From: Sphingomonas sp.
Lineage (GTDB): Bacteria > Pseudomonadota > Alphaproteobacteria > Sphingomonadales > Sphingomonadaceae
Assembly (NCBI RefSeq): GCF_004799495.1
Contig: NZ_SSMY01000010.1
Coordinates: 1-64,000 of the forward strand
Direction: 5' to 3'
Length of the DNA stretch: 64,000 nt
Shown here: one piece after another, positions 53,304 to 64,000 of the stretch
How positions within the stretch are numbered: the first letter of the stretch is position 1
Layout: every line of letters starts with the position of its first letter
Made by a program: the position numbers and the translations under genes
The notes under the pieces: generated by a model
Database searches by the model: none
Told to the model about the DNA's origin: nothing
What the model saw: only the letters and a program-made list of their open reading frames with translations

Positions 53304-55448
53304 TCAGGGACGATAGAGCCGCTCGATATTGCCCTTCAGATCGCGCGAATAGAACAGGACCGGCTTCAGCCGATGCTGGACGAACCACGGCGCCTGGTCG
53401 GCGTAATGCGGCGAGTCGGGTCGGGTCGAGGCGGCGCCGTACGGCTGGATCGACTGCGAGCTGACCCCGCGGCCCTTCAGCCACGTGACGAACATCACGA
53501 AGCTGTCGCCGTGGTTGACCACCAGCCGCCCGTCGGGCGCTTCGTCCCAGGTCGAGGCCGCGCGCAGGATCTCCGGCCCGCCGTCGAGCGGCAGGTCGAC
53601 CTTGCCGCGCCGCAGCCGCAATACCGTGCCGAGCGGCACGTCGATCCGCCCGAAATGCTGCTTGAGGTAGCGCGCCGCGGTCAGCAGTTCGGCGCGCGGA
53701 TCGGCCTCGGGCTGGCGCTGGTAATGCCAGCGCTGGCCGACGCGCATCAGGATCGCCGCGAGCGAATCCGCCGGGCCCTTGCCGTCCTCGGTCCAGTCCC
53801 ATTGGCGCAGGATCGCGAGCGCCTGCGTGAGCGTCGGGTCGCCTTTCGGATCGACCGCGAGCAGGTCGGCGAACCACTTGCCGGTCCAGCCATTGTGGCT
53901 GACGCCCGTGTCGAACTTGATCGCATGAAGCGCGGCGTCGCTTACCCTGGGCGTCGCCGCCATCAATTCGAGCGCGCGATTGTCGCGGTTGGTGGTATCG
54001 GTCTCGACCCCGAGCAGCGGCGACCAGTCCCCGGGCTTCAACTCGCTCCCCGGCCCGGCCGACAGGAACGGCGTCGAGTTGGCGTTGACCAAGAAGCCAG
54101 ACGCCGGGTTCACGTTGCGCGGCACCATGCTCCACGGCACGGTGCCGGGCGCATAATCGCGCGACGTGTCGCCGGGCAACAGGCCCGAATAATCGAACCC
54201 CGGTTTGCGGTTGGGGAAGCTGGCGTTGTAGAAATAGGCGATGTTGCCCGCCGCATCGGCATAGAGGAAATTGGTCGCAGGCACGCCCTGCATCGCCAGC
54301 GCCTTCTGCCACTCGCCGAAATCGCGCGCGCGAGTCAGGCGATAATATTCCTCGACCATCCTGAGCTGGTCGGCGCCGCCGTAGCGCACCGCATACGCGC
54401 CCGATGTGTTGACGATCACCGGGCCCTGGACGGCGCGATAGACGTATTTGGGCACCGGGACGACGAACGGTCCCCACAGCTTCACGCGCAACCAGATCAG
54501 GTGGCGTTCGAGCGGGCGCCACTGGCCGTCATAGCTGTACTGATCCCCGCCCGCGTTCATCTTGAGCTTGTAGATGTCGATCAGGTCTGGGCGGTTGACC
54601 GTGTTGGTCCAGCCCAGCGTCTCGTTATGCCCGAGCAACGGATAGGGCGCGCCGGGGAAGGTCGCGCCGGCGAAGTTCCACCCGCCCTGCGAATGGACGA
54701 CGAGTTCGTACCACGCGACCGGACCGCTCCATGGCTGGTGCGAGTTCGACACCATCCGCGTCGCGGCGTCGGGCGTGCGCTTGGGCGCGACGACGAACGC
54801 GTTCGATCCGTTGGGGCGCTCCGCCCCGTCGCCGGTCGCGGGCGCGGCGGCGGGCGGATAGTTCTCCGGCGGTGCCTTTTCCGGCGGCAGCGGCTTGTCG
54901 CCGACCAGCGCGCCGAGCGTCCCGTCGAGCCCGAAGAAGAACGGCGACCGCATCACGAACCCCGTTGCGATGTCACGTCCGTTCACCGGGAACAGCCGCG
55001 ACAGTCGCACCTCGCCGGGGTGACGCTCGGCGTATTCATTAAGCCCCGCCGCGTACCCGTCGAGCAACGCGCGGACATCGGCGGGCTGCTTCATGTAATC
55101 GCGGTCCACGGTCGCGCGCGCGTCGATGAAGTGGAGCGCGAAATCGGCCTGCGCGCCCTTCGCCCCGTCGAGCGCGCCGAGCCGCCCGCGCGTCATCGCC
55201 AGCACGTCCTGCAGCGTCGAAAAATCGTCCTCGGCGTGCGCATAGGCGATGCCGTACGCGACATCGGGATCGGTCTTCCCATAGATGTGCGGCACGCCCC
55301 ATTTGTCGCGCGCGATCGTCGTGTCGTAATGGTGATCAGGCGGCGCGTCGGCGCGCGCGGCGGTCAGCGGTTCCCATGTCGCGAGGAAGATCGCGACGAG
55401 GAAGATCAGAACGACGAGCCCGGCCCCGATCCGTTTGACGATCCGCAC
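53304..55448 (-). CDS. Penicillin acylase family protein (probable acyl-homoserine-lactone acylase)
   Basis: The 714-residue Ntn-hydrolase has an N-terminal helix (about 10-25) and an alpha chain with RDKWGVPHIYGKTDPDVAYG. Autocleavage before S215 (in RPNGSNAFVVA) would expose the nucleophile. The beta chain has SNSHQPWSGPVAWYELVVHS and LGHNETLGWTNTVNRPDLID. Relatives cleave penicillins, cephalosporins or acyl-homoserine lactones; which applies is not certain. It lies upstream of the M16 gene on the same strand (59-base gap). Confidence 0.92.
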   Translation of the reverse strand: MRIVKRIGAGLVVLIFLVAIFLATWEPLTAARADAPPDHHYDTTIARDKWGVPHIYGKTDPDVAYGIAYAHAEDDFSTLQDVLAMTRGRLGALDGAKGAQADFALHFIDARATVDRDYMKQPADVRALLDGYAAGLNEYAERHPGEVRLSRLFPVNGRDIATGFVMRSPFFFGLDGTLGALVGDKPLPPEKAPPENYPPAAAPATGDGAERPNGSNAFVVAPKRTPDAATRMVSNSHQPWSGPVAWYELVVHSQGGWNFAGATFPGAPYPLLGHNETLGWTNTVNRPDLIDIYKLKMNAGGDQYSYDGQWRPLERHLIWLRVKLWGPFVVPVPKYVYRAVQGPVIVNTSGAYAVRYGGADQLRMVEEYYRLTRARDFGEWQKALAMQGVPATNFLYADAAGNIAYFYNASFPNRKPGFDYSGLLPGDTSRDYAPGTVPWSMVPRNVNPASGFLVNANSTPFLSAGPGSELKPGDWSPLLGVETDTTNRDNRALELMAATPRVSDAALHAIKFDTGVSHNGWTGKWFADLLAVDPKGDPTLTQALAILRQWDWTEDGKGPADSLAAILMRVGQRWHYQRQPEADPRAELLTAARYLKQHFGRIDVPLGTVLRLRRGKVDLPLDGGPEILRAASTWDEAPDGRLVVNHGDSFVMFVTWLKGRGVSSQSIQPYGAASTRPDSPHYADQAPWFVQHRLKPVLFYSRDLKGNIERLYRP

Positions 55449-55570
55449 GCTTCACCCCTCCACTATCGCCGATCCCATCGAGGAACAGGCCGCCGCGACG
55501 ACCTCCTTCCCATGTCGGCACGGACGTGTCACGCTCCGTCTCGGCATCAGGCATCGAAGGAGCGCGGTTC

Positions 55571-57448
55571 TTGTTCTCTCGGCCCGTTCAGCGACAGGCG
55601 GCAGGCGGTTCGGCGGCCGGTTCGGGAGCAGCACCGTCCGGCGCGCCCGGCATCACGTCCGCCCCCCGCATTGCGCATTCGATCGGCACGACCTTGCCGG
55701 TCCATGCCGCCACGCCCGACGCGACCGGTACAACGCCGCCCAATCGGACCGGCCTGCCCGACGATCTGAAGCGCGGTATCGAGGCGCTGTCGGGCGTGTC
55801 GATGGACGCGGTCCGTGTGCACCGCGATTCGCACCGGCCCGGCCAGATTCAGGCGGAAGCGTTCGCGCAAGGCACGACGATTCACCTTGCCCCCGGCCGC
55901 GACCATCACTTGCCGCATGAAGCCTGGCATATCGTGCAACAGGCGCAGGGTCGTGTGAGACCGACGATGAGGCTGGGACCCGGTGTTCCGGCCAATAACG
56001 ACGCCGCGCTGGAACGCGAAGCCGATGTGATGGGCCGGCGCGCGCTGAACATGCGAGCGACAGCAGCCGATGCGCCGCTGACGCCCGCCACGCCCGGCGG
56101 TACGGTCCTTCAGCCTTATTTGGAAGAAATGGCGGATGGCAACCGTCAGTACCGCGCCGGCTTGGCACCACCGACGCACAAGGTGGTCGGAACGACAGCG
56201 GCCGGCGAGCAGATCTACACCCATCAGGACGTGCTGAATCAGCGCGCCGCGGCGGCGCAGCAGCAAAAACAACAACGAAAAGCGCTTCGGCGCGAAATTC
56301 GCAATCGCGCCATTCCCGAAACGCGCCGTCGCGATTTCACGGTGGCCGCGAAGGCCAGTATCGCCGCGACGCCCGAACTCGTTACCCGGGAAGACACCAA
56401 CTTGCGCCGTACCACCGGCGACTGGGGGCAGCGCAAGGCGCATCTTACCGATCGCGGCCTGGTAACCGCAGGCAACGTCAAAATCAGCGCAGCCGGTCAG
56501 ATGAACCAGCAGTCGGCGGACAAGCCGAGAGGCAACCGGGTGTCGGCCAAGGGGCCGGTCGTCGGCGCCAAACCCGACAATTCACAAGGCTACGGTGGCG
56601 AGGTCATCGGAATCAAGACGCGAAAGATCGAGCGGGCCCGGCAACGCGGCAAGCCGGATGCGCAACATATCCGGACTCGGACAACGAACGACATTCTTGC
56701 CGAGCTCGACGCTGCGGCCCTGAGCCAAGGCGACCGCAACGCGTACAAGGCGATGGCCAAAAAGGACCGCGAGCACCACGTTGTGGTCGATGCTGTGGCG
56801 GCGGACGACGAGGACAATTATATCCCGTCCCGTTTCCTGAAATACCAGGGACACGACGTCCACGACAGCGATTCCGAGGCCGATTCGGATGACGATGCCG
56901 ATGCGGACGGCGATGCTCCAGTGGCGGTCGCCGTCGCGGCGAAGCCGCGCGCGACTTCCGTGGTCGCTGCATCCGCTGCGCTCAAGCCGCCCAGCGCCGA
57001 ACGCTCGAACAAATCCCCCAAGCCGCAAGCGCCGACGGGTGCGGCAGCGCCGGTGGCCAAGCTCGCCGTCAAGCCAGGCGCCAGCCGGTCGAACAACTCT
57101 TCCCCGCCGAACCCGATATCCGCTGCTGCGCTCGTCAAACCGCCCGCTACCAGCCCATCGACCATCGCCGCTGCGCCGAAACCGCAAAGCGGCGCGGTGC
57201 CGCCGGTCGCAAAAACCAAAGCAGCGGCCCGCCCAGCGCAATCGACCAATGCACCGCCACCCAAGGCAGCGATCGGGGGAGCAGCGGCCGCCAAACCGCC
57301 GGTCACCGGCCAAGTGAAGACCGCGCCTCCGCCCGCACCCAAAACGGCGGCGCCAAAAGCAGACGAATGGCAAACGGCGACCAACGCAAAAGCCAGATCC
57401 AGGCAACGCAGGAAGGATACCCAGGGAAACAATGGTCAGGGGTGGTGA
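55571..57448 (+). CDS. DUF4157 (eCIS-core) protein with unrecognised C-terminal region
   Basis: The 625-residue protein has an N-terminal spacer, a DUF4157 domain (about 62-125) with LPDDLKRGIEALSGVSMDAV, FAQGTTIHLAPG and the HExxH-like zinc motif HEAWHIVQQAQG (His116). DUF4157 domains are N-terminal modules of toxins carried by extracellular contractile injection systems. Residues about 185-430 have no recognised fold (a charged region with REIRNRAIPETRRRDF, HHVVVDAVAADD and NYIPSRFLKYQGHD), followed by an acidic run and a Pro/Ala/Lys-rich tail (about 445-625). A TTG start at 55571 has AAGGAG eight bases upstream; a GTG at 55526 would add 15 residues without a visible binding site. No eCIS structural or obvious immunity gene is nearby. 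Confidence 0.82.
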   Translation: MFSRPVQRQAAGGSAAGSGAAPSGAPGITSAPRIAHSIGTTLPVHAATPDATGTTPPNRTGLPDDLKRGIEALSGVSMDAVRVHRDSHRPGQIQAEAFAQGTTIHLAPGRDHHLPHEAWHIVQQAQGRVRPTMRLGPGVPANNDAALEREADVMGRRALNMRATAADAPLTPATPGGTVLQPYLEEMADGNRQYRAGLAPPTHKVVGTTAAGEQIYTHQDVLNQRAAAAQQQKQQRKALRREIRNRAIPETRRRDFTVAAKASIAATPELVTREDTNLRRTTGDWGQRKAHLTDRGLVTAGNVKISAAGQMNQQSADKPRGNRVSAKGPVVGAKPDNSQGYGGEVIGIKTRKIERARQRGKPDAQHIRTRTTNDILAELDAAALSQGDRNAYKAMAKKDREHHVVVDAVAADDEDNYIPSRFLKYQGHDVHDSDSEADSDDDADADGDAPVAVAVAAKPRATSVVAASAALKPPSAERSNKSPKPQAPTGAAAPVAKLAVKPGASRSNNSSPPNPISAAALVKPPATSPSTIAAAPKPQSGAVPPVAKTKAAARPAQSTNAPPPKAAIGGAAAAKPPVTGQVKTAPPPAPKTAAPKADEWQTATNAKARSRQRRKDTQGNNGQGW

Positions 57449-57487
57449 TCGACAGCTAGGCGGTCGACCGCCGACCAGCCCGATATT

Positions 57488-57507
57488 GTGTTGCAGGAAC
57501 GCAACAC
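57488..57507 (+). promoter_or_regulatory. Hairpin in the clpB leader
   Basis: GTGTTGC and GCAACAC form a 7-pair stem around a 6-base loop, 31 bases before the clpB start. It might affect clpB leader structure or end the DUF4157 transcript; no T-run follows. Heat-regulated sigma32 elements were not recognised. Confidence 0.3.
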
Positions 57508-57538
57508 TACATGCACCCCGACCTATTTCGGAGAGCCA

Positions 57539-60118
<2,580 letters not shown>

Positions 60119-60161
60119 CCTCTGGCCCGGCAGTACCGATCATCCGCCTTCAGCTTTAGAC

Positions 60162-60192
60162 AAAAAAAGGGCCGCTCCCGAAGGAGCGGCCC
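60162..60192 (-). terminator. Rho-independent terminator of the TonB receptor gene
   Basis: On the minus strand a perfect 10-pair stem (GGGCCGCTCC with GGAGCGGCCC) closes a TTCG tetraloop, followed by seven T. It starts about 25 bases after the receptor stop. On the plus strand the hairpin is followed by ACTTTT, so it may also end clpB. Confidence 0.92.
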
Positions 60193-60217
60193 GAACTTTT
60201 CGTACCGTAGGCCGGCT

Positions 60218-63200
60218 TTAGAAGTCGACCTTCGCGCCGAAGCGGAACGAACGGCCGATGAACAGACGGTCGGCCCACGCCGGGTTGAACTGATACAGGC
60301 CGTAAGCGGCGTTCGGATCGTACGGCGGACGGCGGTTCATGATGTTCTGGACGTCGCCGTAGAAGGTGAACTTCTTGCCGACGTAGAACTCGAAGTGGCC
60401 GTCGAGGTCGAAGATCGACTTCGAGTTGCACTGGATCGGATCGCCGTTCAGCGGGTAGATCGCCTGCTGGCCATTCAGCGCGCTGGCCGCGCAGTCGCCA
60501 TAGACGCCACCCGAGTCCGTCGCCACCGACGAGAAGCCGGCGGTGTAGTAGCCGGTCAGGCTGACGCTGGCGGTGTCGCCGAACTTCAGCGTGTTCTGCC
60601 ACGACCAACGCCACTTCGGCGCACCCGAACAGGACGTGATGTTGCACGAGCCGAGCGAGTTGTCGTAGCGGTTGATCGTCCCGTCCTCGTTCGTCTGCTG
60701 CAAGCGGAGCAGCAGCGAAACGTTGGCGTTGGTCTGCCACTGGATCCCGTTCGTGATATCGAACTTCCCGCTAGCCGAGAAGTCGATGCCCTTCGCCAGG
60801 AACGAGTCGGCGTTCTTGTACGAACCGACCGCGAAGCCGAGCAACGGCAGCGCGTTCAGGTTCTGCGGATCGGCAATGCCCTTGATCGCCGTGATACCCG
60901 GGGTCGTGATGACGCCGTTGTTGGTATAATATTGGGCGATGTCGGCCGCCGACACGGATGCGCCGATGATCACGTTCTTGATCTTCGTCGACCAGTAATC
61001 GACCGTGATCGTGACGCGGCTGATCGGCTGCAGCACGATACCGGCGGTGAGCGACGTTGACACTTCCGGCTTCAGGTTCGGGTTACCCGAAGACGTCAGG
61101 CCGTAGCTGTACCCACCCTGATAGTAGGCCGGGTTGCTGGCGTGCGCCGCGCAGAACGCGGTGTACGTCGCCGAGGCGCAGTTGATCGACGCCGACACGT
61201 AACCCGTCGTCGGCAGCGAGAACGACTCCGCGAAGCTCGGGATACGGAAGCCCTTGCCGTAGGTACCGCGCAGCTTGATCTGCTCGATCGGCTTGAACTC
61301 GGCCTCGAACTTCGGCGAGAACCGGCTCTGGTGCGTCGAGTAGGAGTCGTACGACCCTTCCGCCTTGACCTTCAGCATGTCGAAGATCGGAGCGGTGACT
61401 TCGTAACCCGCCGACCAGACGTGGCGCGTACCGTCCACGCCGACCGCGTTGATGCCAAAGTAACGGGCATTCGGGTTAGTCAGGTTAGCGGGGTTGGCAC
61501 TGGGATTGTGGATCGCTTCGTACCGATACTGCCCGGTGACCGCGACGTTGAGCGCGCCGCCCGGCAGGTTGAACAGATCCTTGTTCAGCGTCGCCTGGAT
61601 TTGCGTCAGCTTCGAGGTCGACTTGTTGTTGTTCTGCGGGAACACGGCGGCGATCTGCGACGCGGTGTTCTGCGACTGGTCGACGAAGTTGTACGTGCCC
61701 TTCGCGATCGCGTCCATCAAACCCTGAAGGTAGATGTAGCCATTGTTCTGGGTCCGCAGAACCACTTCCGAAGCGGTGCCGGCGAGGTTGAAGTTCCAGC
61801 CGTCGCCGAACGAGCCGTCGATCCCGCCGCTGATGCGATAGGTCTTGGTGTCCGTGTTGGTGTTGCGCGTCACCTGCGGCAGCGCGACCAGACGGGCGAG
61901 GTTACCCTGCGCCGCGAACGGGTTGTTCGGGTTGAGCGTGCCGTTGGCGGCGGTGCAGCCCGACGCGGTCAGGTTGCCGTTGACGATCGTCGAGGTGCCC
62001 GCGGAGCAGACATACTGCGGCAGGAAGATAGCGCTGACTGTCGAGATGATCCCGCCAGCGGCCGTCGAGCCGGTGAAGCCCTGCGGACCCGCGTTGTTGC
62101 CCTTCGTCGACGTGTTGTAATAATTGGCCATCAAATAGGCTTCGCCGAACGACCCGAGCTTGAAGGTCGCGCGAGCGTTCAGGCCCTTGCGCGTGATGTT
62201 CGAGTTGTACGCGCGATATTCGTTGACCAGGTCCTCCTGACAAACCGTTGCGGGAGCGACGAACTGCCCGCCAGCGGTAGTGCCGGAAACGGCGCGCTGC
62301 GCAGCCGTGAGCGTGTAGCTCGGGAGCGTCTGACAACCCTGCGCCGGGTTCAGCAGCTGATAGCCGCCGAGCGAGGTCAGGCCAGGGCTGTACGGCCGAA
62401 CGAACGGAACGCGCGTCGACGCGAAGCCGAGGTAGGTGCCGTCCGCCTGGATACCGTTGCGGATGCCGTTGGTGAGACAGCCCTGCGCGGTGGTGCCGCA
62501 GATCTTGCTCAGGTCGGCGGTGTTGAACGGATAGCCGCGGTCGCGAACGAGCAGCGGGTCGTTCCTCTGATATTCGCCGTTGATGTAGACGTTGAAGCCC
62601 TGGCGGTCGAGATCGCCATAGCCCGCCGTCGCCGAAAGGCGGCGCTCGCCGTTGTCGCCGAGCTGCGAGATGCCTGCCGAACCGTTGAGGTGCAGACCGG
62701 TGATCTGACGCTTGACGATGACGTTGACCACGCCCGCGATCGCGTCCGAACCGTAGGTCGCCGACGCGCCGTCGAGCAGCGTGTCGATGCGGTCGACGAT
62801 CGAGATCGGAATGGTGTTGATGTCGACGAAGTTGCGATAGCCGTCGTCACCCAGCGGGTAGAAGGCGGTGCGCATGCCATTGAACAGCGTCAGCGTATAG
62901 GCGTCGTTGAGGCCGCGCAGCGACGGCGCCGAGGCACCGGTGGCGAAACCGAACGACGACCAGCTCGGCGGCGCGGTGCCGGCGTTGTTGGCGGTCAGCA
63001 GCTGGAGCGCGTCGGCAACGGTCGTGACGCCGCGGTTCTGCAGGTCGGCCGCGGTCGTGGTCACGACGGGCGACGCGGTTGCGGCCGCCGGGTTGCGCGA
63101 AATCGAACCCGTGATGATGATGTCGTTGCTCTTGTCCGCCTGGGCATCGGCCTGGTCGGGGGTCGGCGTGGTCGCCGGAGTCGGCGTCGCCGTGGTCGCC

Positions 63201-63319
63201 TGCGCCAGAGCCGGCGTCGCGTACATCGCCGAGGCGATGAAGCCGGCGCCGAGCAGCGTCAGCGCGCGGGTCGCGGTGCTGTCACGCAGCGAGCGCGAAA
63301 AATTCGAAGTCTTGGTCAC
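60218..63319 (-). CDS. TonB-dependent outer-membrane receptor
   Basis: The 1,033-residue receptor starts at a GTG with GAGGGAAA eight bases upstream. The signal peptide ends ATPALAQ (about residue 39), followed by a Thr/Pro-rich spacer, the plug domain (about 65-190; RNPAAATASPVVTTTAADLQ, GLNDAYTLTLFNGMRT, DTLLDGASATYGSDAIAGVV) and a 22-strand barrel with the C-terminal aromatic signature LFIGRSFRFGAKVDF. The TonB box is probably DIIITGSISR. The substrate cannot be told; plug sequences of this kind are common among sphingomonad nutrient receptors. It ends at the terminator 25 bases downstream. Confidence 0.93.
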   Translation of the reverse strand: MTKTSNFSRSLRDSTATRALTLLGAGFIASAMYATPALAQATTATPTPATTPTPDQADAQADKSNDIIITGSISRNPAAATASPVVTTTAADLQNRGVTTVADALQLLTANNAGTAPPSWSSFGFATGASAPSLRGLNDAYTLTLFNGMRTAFYPLGDDGYRNFVDINTIPISIVDRIDTLLDGASATYGSDAIAGVVNVIVKRQITGLHLNGSAGISQLGDNGERRLSATAGYGDLDRQGFNVYINGEYQRNDPLLVRDRGYPFNTADLSKICGTTAQGCLTNGIRNGIQADGTYLGFASTRVPFVRPYSPGLTSLGGYQLLNPAQGCQTLPSYTLTAAQRAVSGTTAGGQFVAPATVCQEDLVNEYRAYNSNITRKGLNARATFKLGSFGEAYLMANYYNTSTKGNNAGPQGFTGSTAAGGIISTVSAIFLPQYVCSAGTSTIVNGNLTASGCTAANGTLNPNNPFAAQGNLARLVALPQVTRNTNTDTKTYRISGGIDGSFGDGWNFNLAGTASEVVLRTQNNGYIYLQGLMDAIAKGTYNFVDQSQNTASQIAAVFPQNNNKSTSKLTQIQATLNKDLFNLPGGALNVAVTGQYRYEAIHNPSANPANLTNPNARYFGINAVGVDGTRHVWSAGYEVTAPIFDMLKVKAEGSYDSYSTHQSRFSPKFEAEFKPIEQIKLRGTYGKGFRIPSFAESFSLPTTGYVSASINCASATYTAFCAAHASNPAYYQGGYSYGLTSSGNPNLKPEVSTSLTAGIVLQPISRVTITVDYWSTKIKNVIIGASVSAADIAQYYTNNGVITTPGITAIKGIADPQNLNALPLLGFAVGSYKNADSFLAKGIDFSASGKFDITNGIQWQTNANVSLLLRLQQTNEDGTINRYDNSLGSCNITSCSGAPKWRWSWQNTLKFGDTASVSLTGYYTAGFSSVATDSGGVYGDCAASALNGQQAIYPLNGDPIQCNSKSIFDLDGHFEFYVGKKFTFYGDVQNIMNRRPPYDPNAAYGLYQFNPAWADRLFIGRSFRFGAKVDF

Positions 63320-63593
63320 GTAGCGGTTTCCCTCGCTTAACCCGCCGCCGCTGTTTCGCGGTCGTAGCAGGCGGTTGCCAAGCCCCTTAAGACGCAAAGC
63401 GCCCCAAGAGCCATGGCGCCGGGGATTGGAACGAAGGGCTTGCGCTGTAAAGGCGGCTTCGCGAGTGCCCGCCTAGATTTCAAACCGCCTGTAGCCAAAA
63501 TGCCACAGAAGTCCGAGGCGCCGAAAACGGCCGACATGTCCTTCGACACATCGCCCGCGATCGGCTGGTAGCGTTCTGATTATCGGGTCGAAA
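63320..63593. other. Intergenic region between two receptor genes
   Basis: About 270 bases upstream of the receptor gene. It should contain the receptor promoter and leader, with the GAGGGAAA ribosome-binding site near 63330. A 70-codon open frame on the minus strand (63337-63549) has no recognisable product. I could not identify a convincing -35/-10 pair or riboswitch. Confidence 0.5.
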
Positions 63594-63618
63594 CCGGGGG
63601 CGGCGGGACCGCCCCCGG
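63594..63618 (-). terminator. Terminator hairpin of the second receptor
   Basis: A 10-pair GC stem (CCGGGGGCGG with CCGCCCCCGG, loop of five) lies 10 bases after the stop of the truncated receptor gene. On the minus strand it is followed by only TTT, so termination strength is uncertain. Confidence 0.6.
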
Positions 63619-63627
63619 CCCGATCGA

Positions 63628-64000
63628 TCAGAACTTGAAGTTCGCGCCCGCCTTGAACGTACGGCCGATCAGGCCGGCCGAGTGCCACGACGCGAGGTAG
63701 TTGGTCTGGGTCGTGTACGCCGTGTTGGCGAACAGCGGGGCGCGCGCGCCGAACACGTTGCCCACGGTGAACGAGAACTGGAACCGGTCGCTCACCTTCG
63801 TCGCCAGGTTCACGTCGGTGTAGATGAAGCTGTGGACGTAGCAGAACTGGTTCTTCTGGGCCGTCGTCGTGCCATAAACCGCGGCGTTGCACGAAATGTC
63901 GTTCATTGCCGGCGTGGTAGGTGTCGCCGCAATGGCTGAAGTTGCCTGGTCGGCGGCGACCGCCTTGATGCGACCGACATAATAGGTCGTCGCGGTCAAC
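63628..64000 (-). CDS. TonB-dependent receptor, C-terminal part (cut by window edge)
   Basis: The last 123 residues of a second outer-membrane receptor are visible. It ends with the barrel signature LIGRTFKAGANFKF, with VSDRFQFSFTVGNVFGARAP and LATKVSDR as typical last strands. The N-terminus and plug lie beyond 64000. Its C-terminus resembles the neighbouring receptor's in pattern only. It carries two Cys (SCNAAV and FCYVHS) in the last extracellular loop. Confidence 0.88.
   Translation of the reverse strand, partial: LTATTYYVGRIKAVAADQATSAIAATPTTPAMNDISCNAAVYGTTTAQKNQFCYVHSFIYTDVNLATKVSDRFQFSFTVGNVFGARAPLFANTAYTTQTNYLASWHSAGLIGRTFKAGANFKF

Noticed and set aside
50425-54522. An apparent acylase-M16 fusion, since the M16 frame is open far upstream.
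   Set aside because: The upstream part is read in a different frame from the acylase and shows no acylase motif; the M16 signal peptide begins at 53244.
53373-55769. A 798-codon open frame on the plus strand.
   Set aside because: Antisense to the penicillin acylase gene, which has a clear catalytic Ser region.
61142-63340. A 732-codon plus-strand frame opposite the TonB receptor.
   Set aside because: Shadow of the receptor gene; no recognisable domain and Arg/Val/Ala-rich composition.

Overview
The window is a GC-rich alphaproteobacterial chromosome segment, almost certainly from a sphingomonad (Sphingomonas or a close relative). The evidence is the 5' end of a Sphingomonas-like 16S rRNA at the left edge, typical alphaproteobacterial families (DUF4167, DUF2312/GapR, DUF1244, secreted retropepsin-like protease), a GAAC-N7-GAAC SOS box before ruvA, the ybgC-tolQRAB-pal operon, and large TonB-dependent receptors. 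Genes are dense, with many ATGA-type overlaps and several TTG/GTG starts. No tRNA, CRISPR array, prophage or intact insertion sequence was seen.

Layout. 1-745: start of an rRNA operon on the minus strand with leader, boxA and a strong promoter. 0.9-5.7 kb (minus): CBS protein, DUF4167 protein, then prmC-prfA-hisS (transcribed hisS to prmC), a translation block. 5.7-10.5 kb (plus): DUF1345 membrane protein, M61 peptidase, inorganic pyrophosphatase and a haem peroxidase. 10.5-12.2 kb (minus): a radical SAM/SPASM enzyme followed by an unrecognised Trp-rich 147-residue protein, converging on the peroxidase. 12.3-16.3 kb (minus): TfoX-like, GNAT, EamA, aspartic protease, thioredoxin-like and ispG genes. 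16.4-21.3 kb (plus): tandem acyltransferase-3 paralogues, isoaspartyl peptidase, S1/P1 nuclease, Stf0 sulfotransferase. 21.3-23.7 kb (minus): SPFH operon. 23.8-28.3 kb (minus): Tol-Pal operon. 28.4-31.7 kb (plus): a small HTH cassette and an ABC exporter. 31.7-35.8 kb (minus): yebC-ruvC-ruvA-x-y-ruvB. 35.9-40.8 kb: oxidoreductase, GapR, DUF1244, pyk, a VapC-type toxin-antitoxin pair, HAD hydrolase, rpmJ. 40.9-50 kb: lipoprotein, M14 peptidase, MauG-like dihaem protein, beta-propeller lipoprotein, hydrolases, gpmA, purEK. 50-55.5 kb (minus): M16 peptidase and penicillin acylase. 55.5-60.1 kb (plus): an orphan DUF4157 (eCIS-type) protein and clpB. 60.2-64 kb (minus): two TonB-dependent receptors, the second cut by the window edge.

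Most of the window is housekeeping. The parts that deserve attention are the peroxidase / radical SAM / Trp-rich protein locus (a possible peptide- or protein-modification system), the orphan DUF4157 protein, the HTH cassette flanked by two related membrane proteins with its own palindromic operator, and several palindromic repeat families. One repeat copy lies inside a reading frame and another appears to supply the ribosome-binding site of ruvC.
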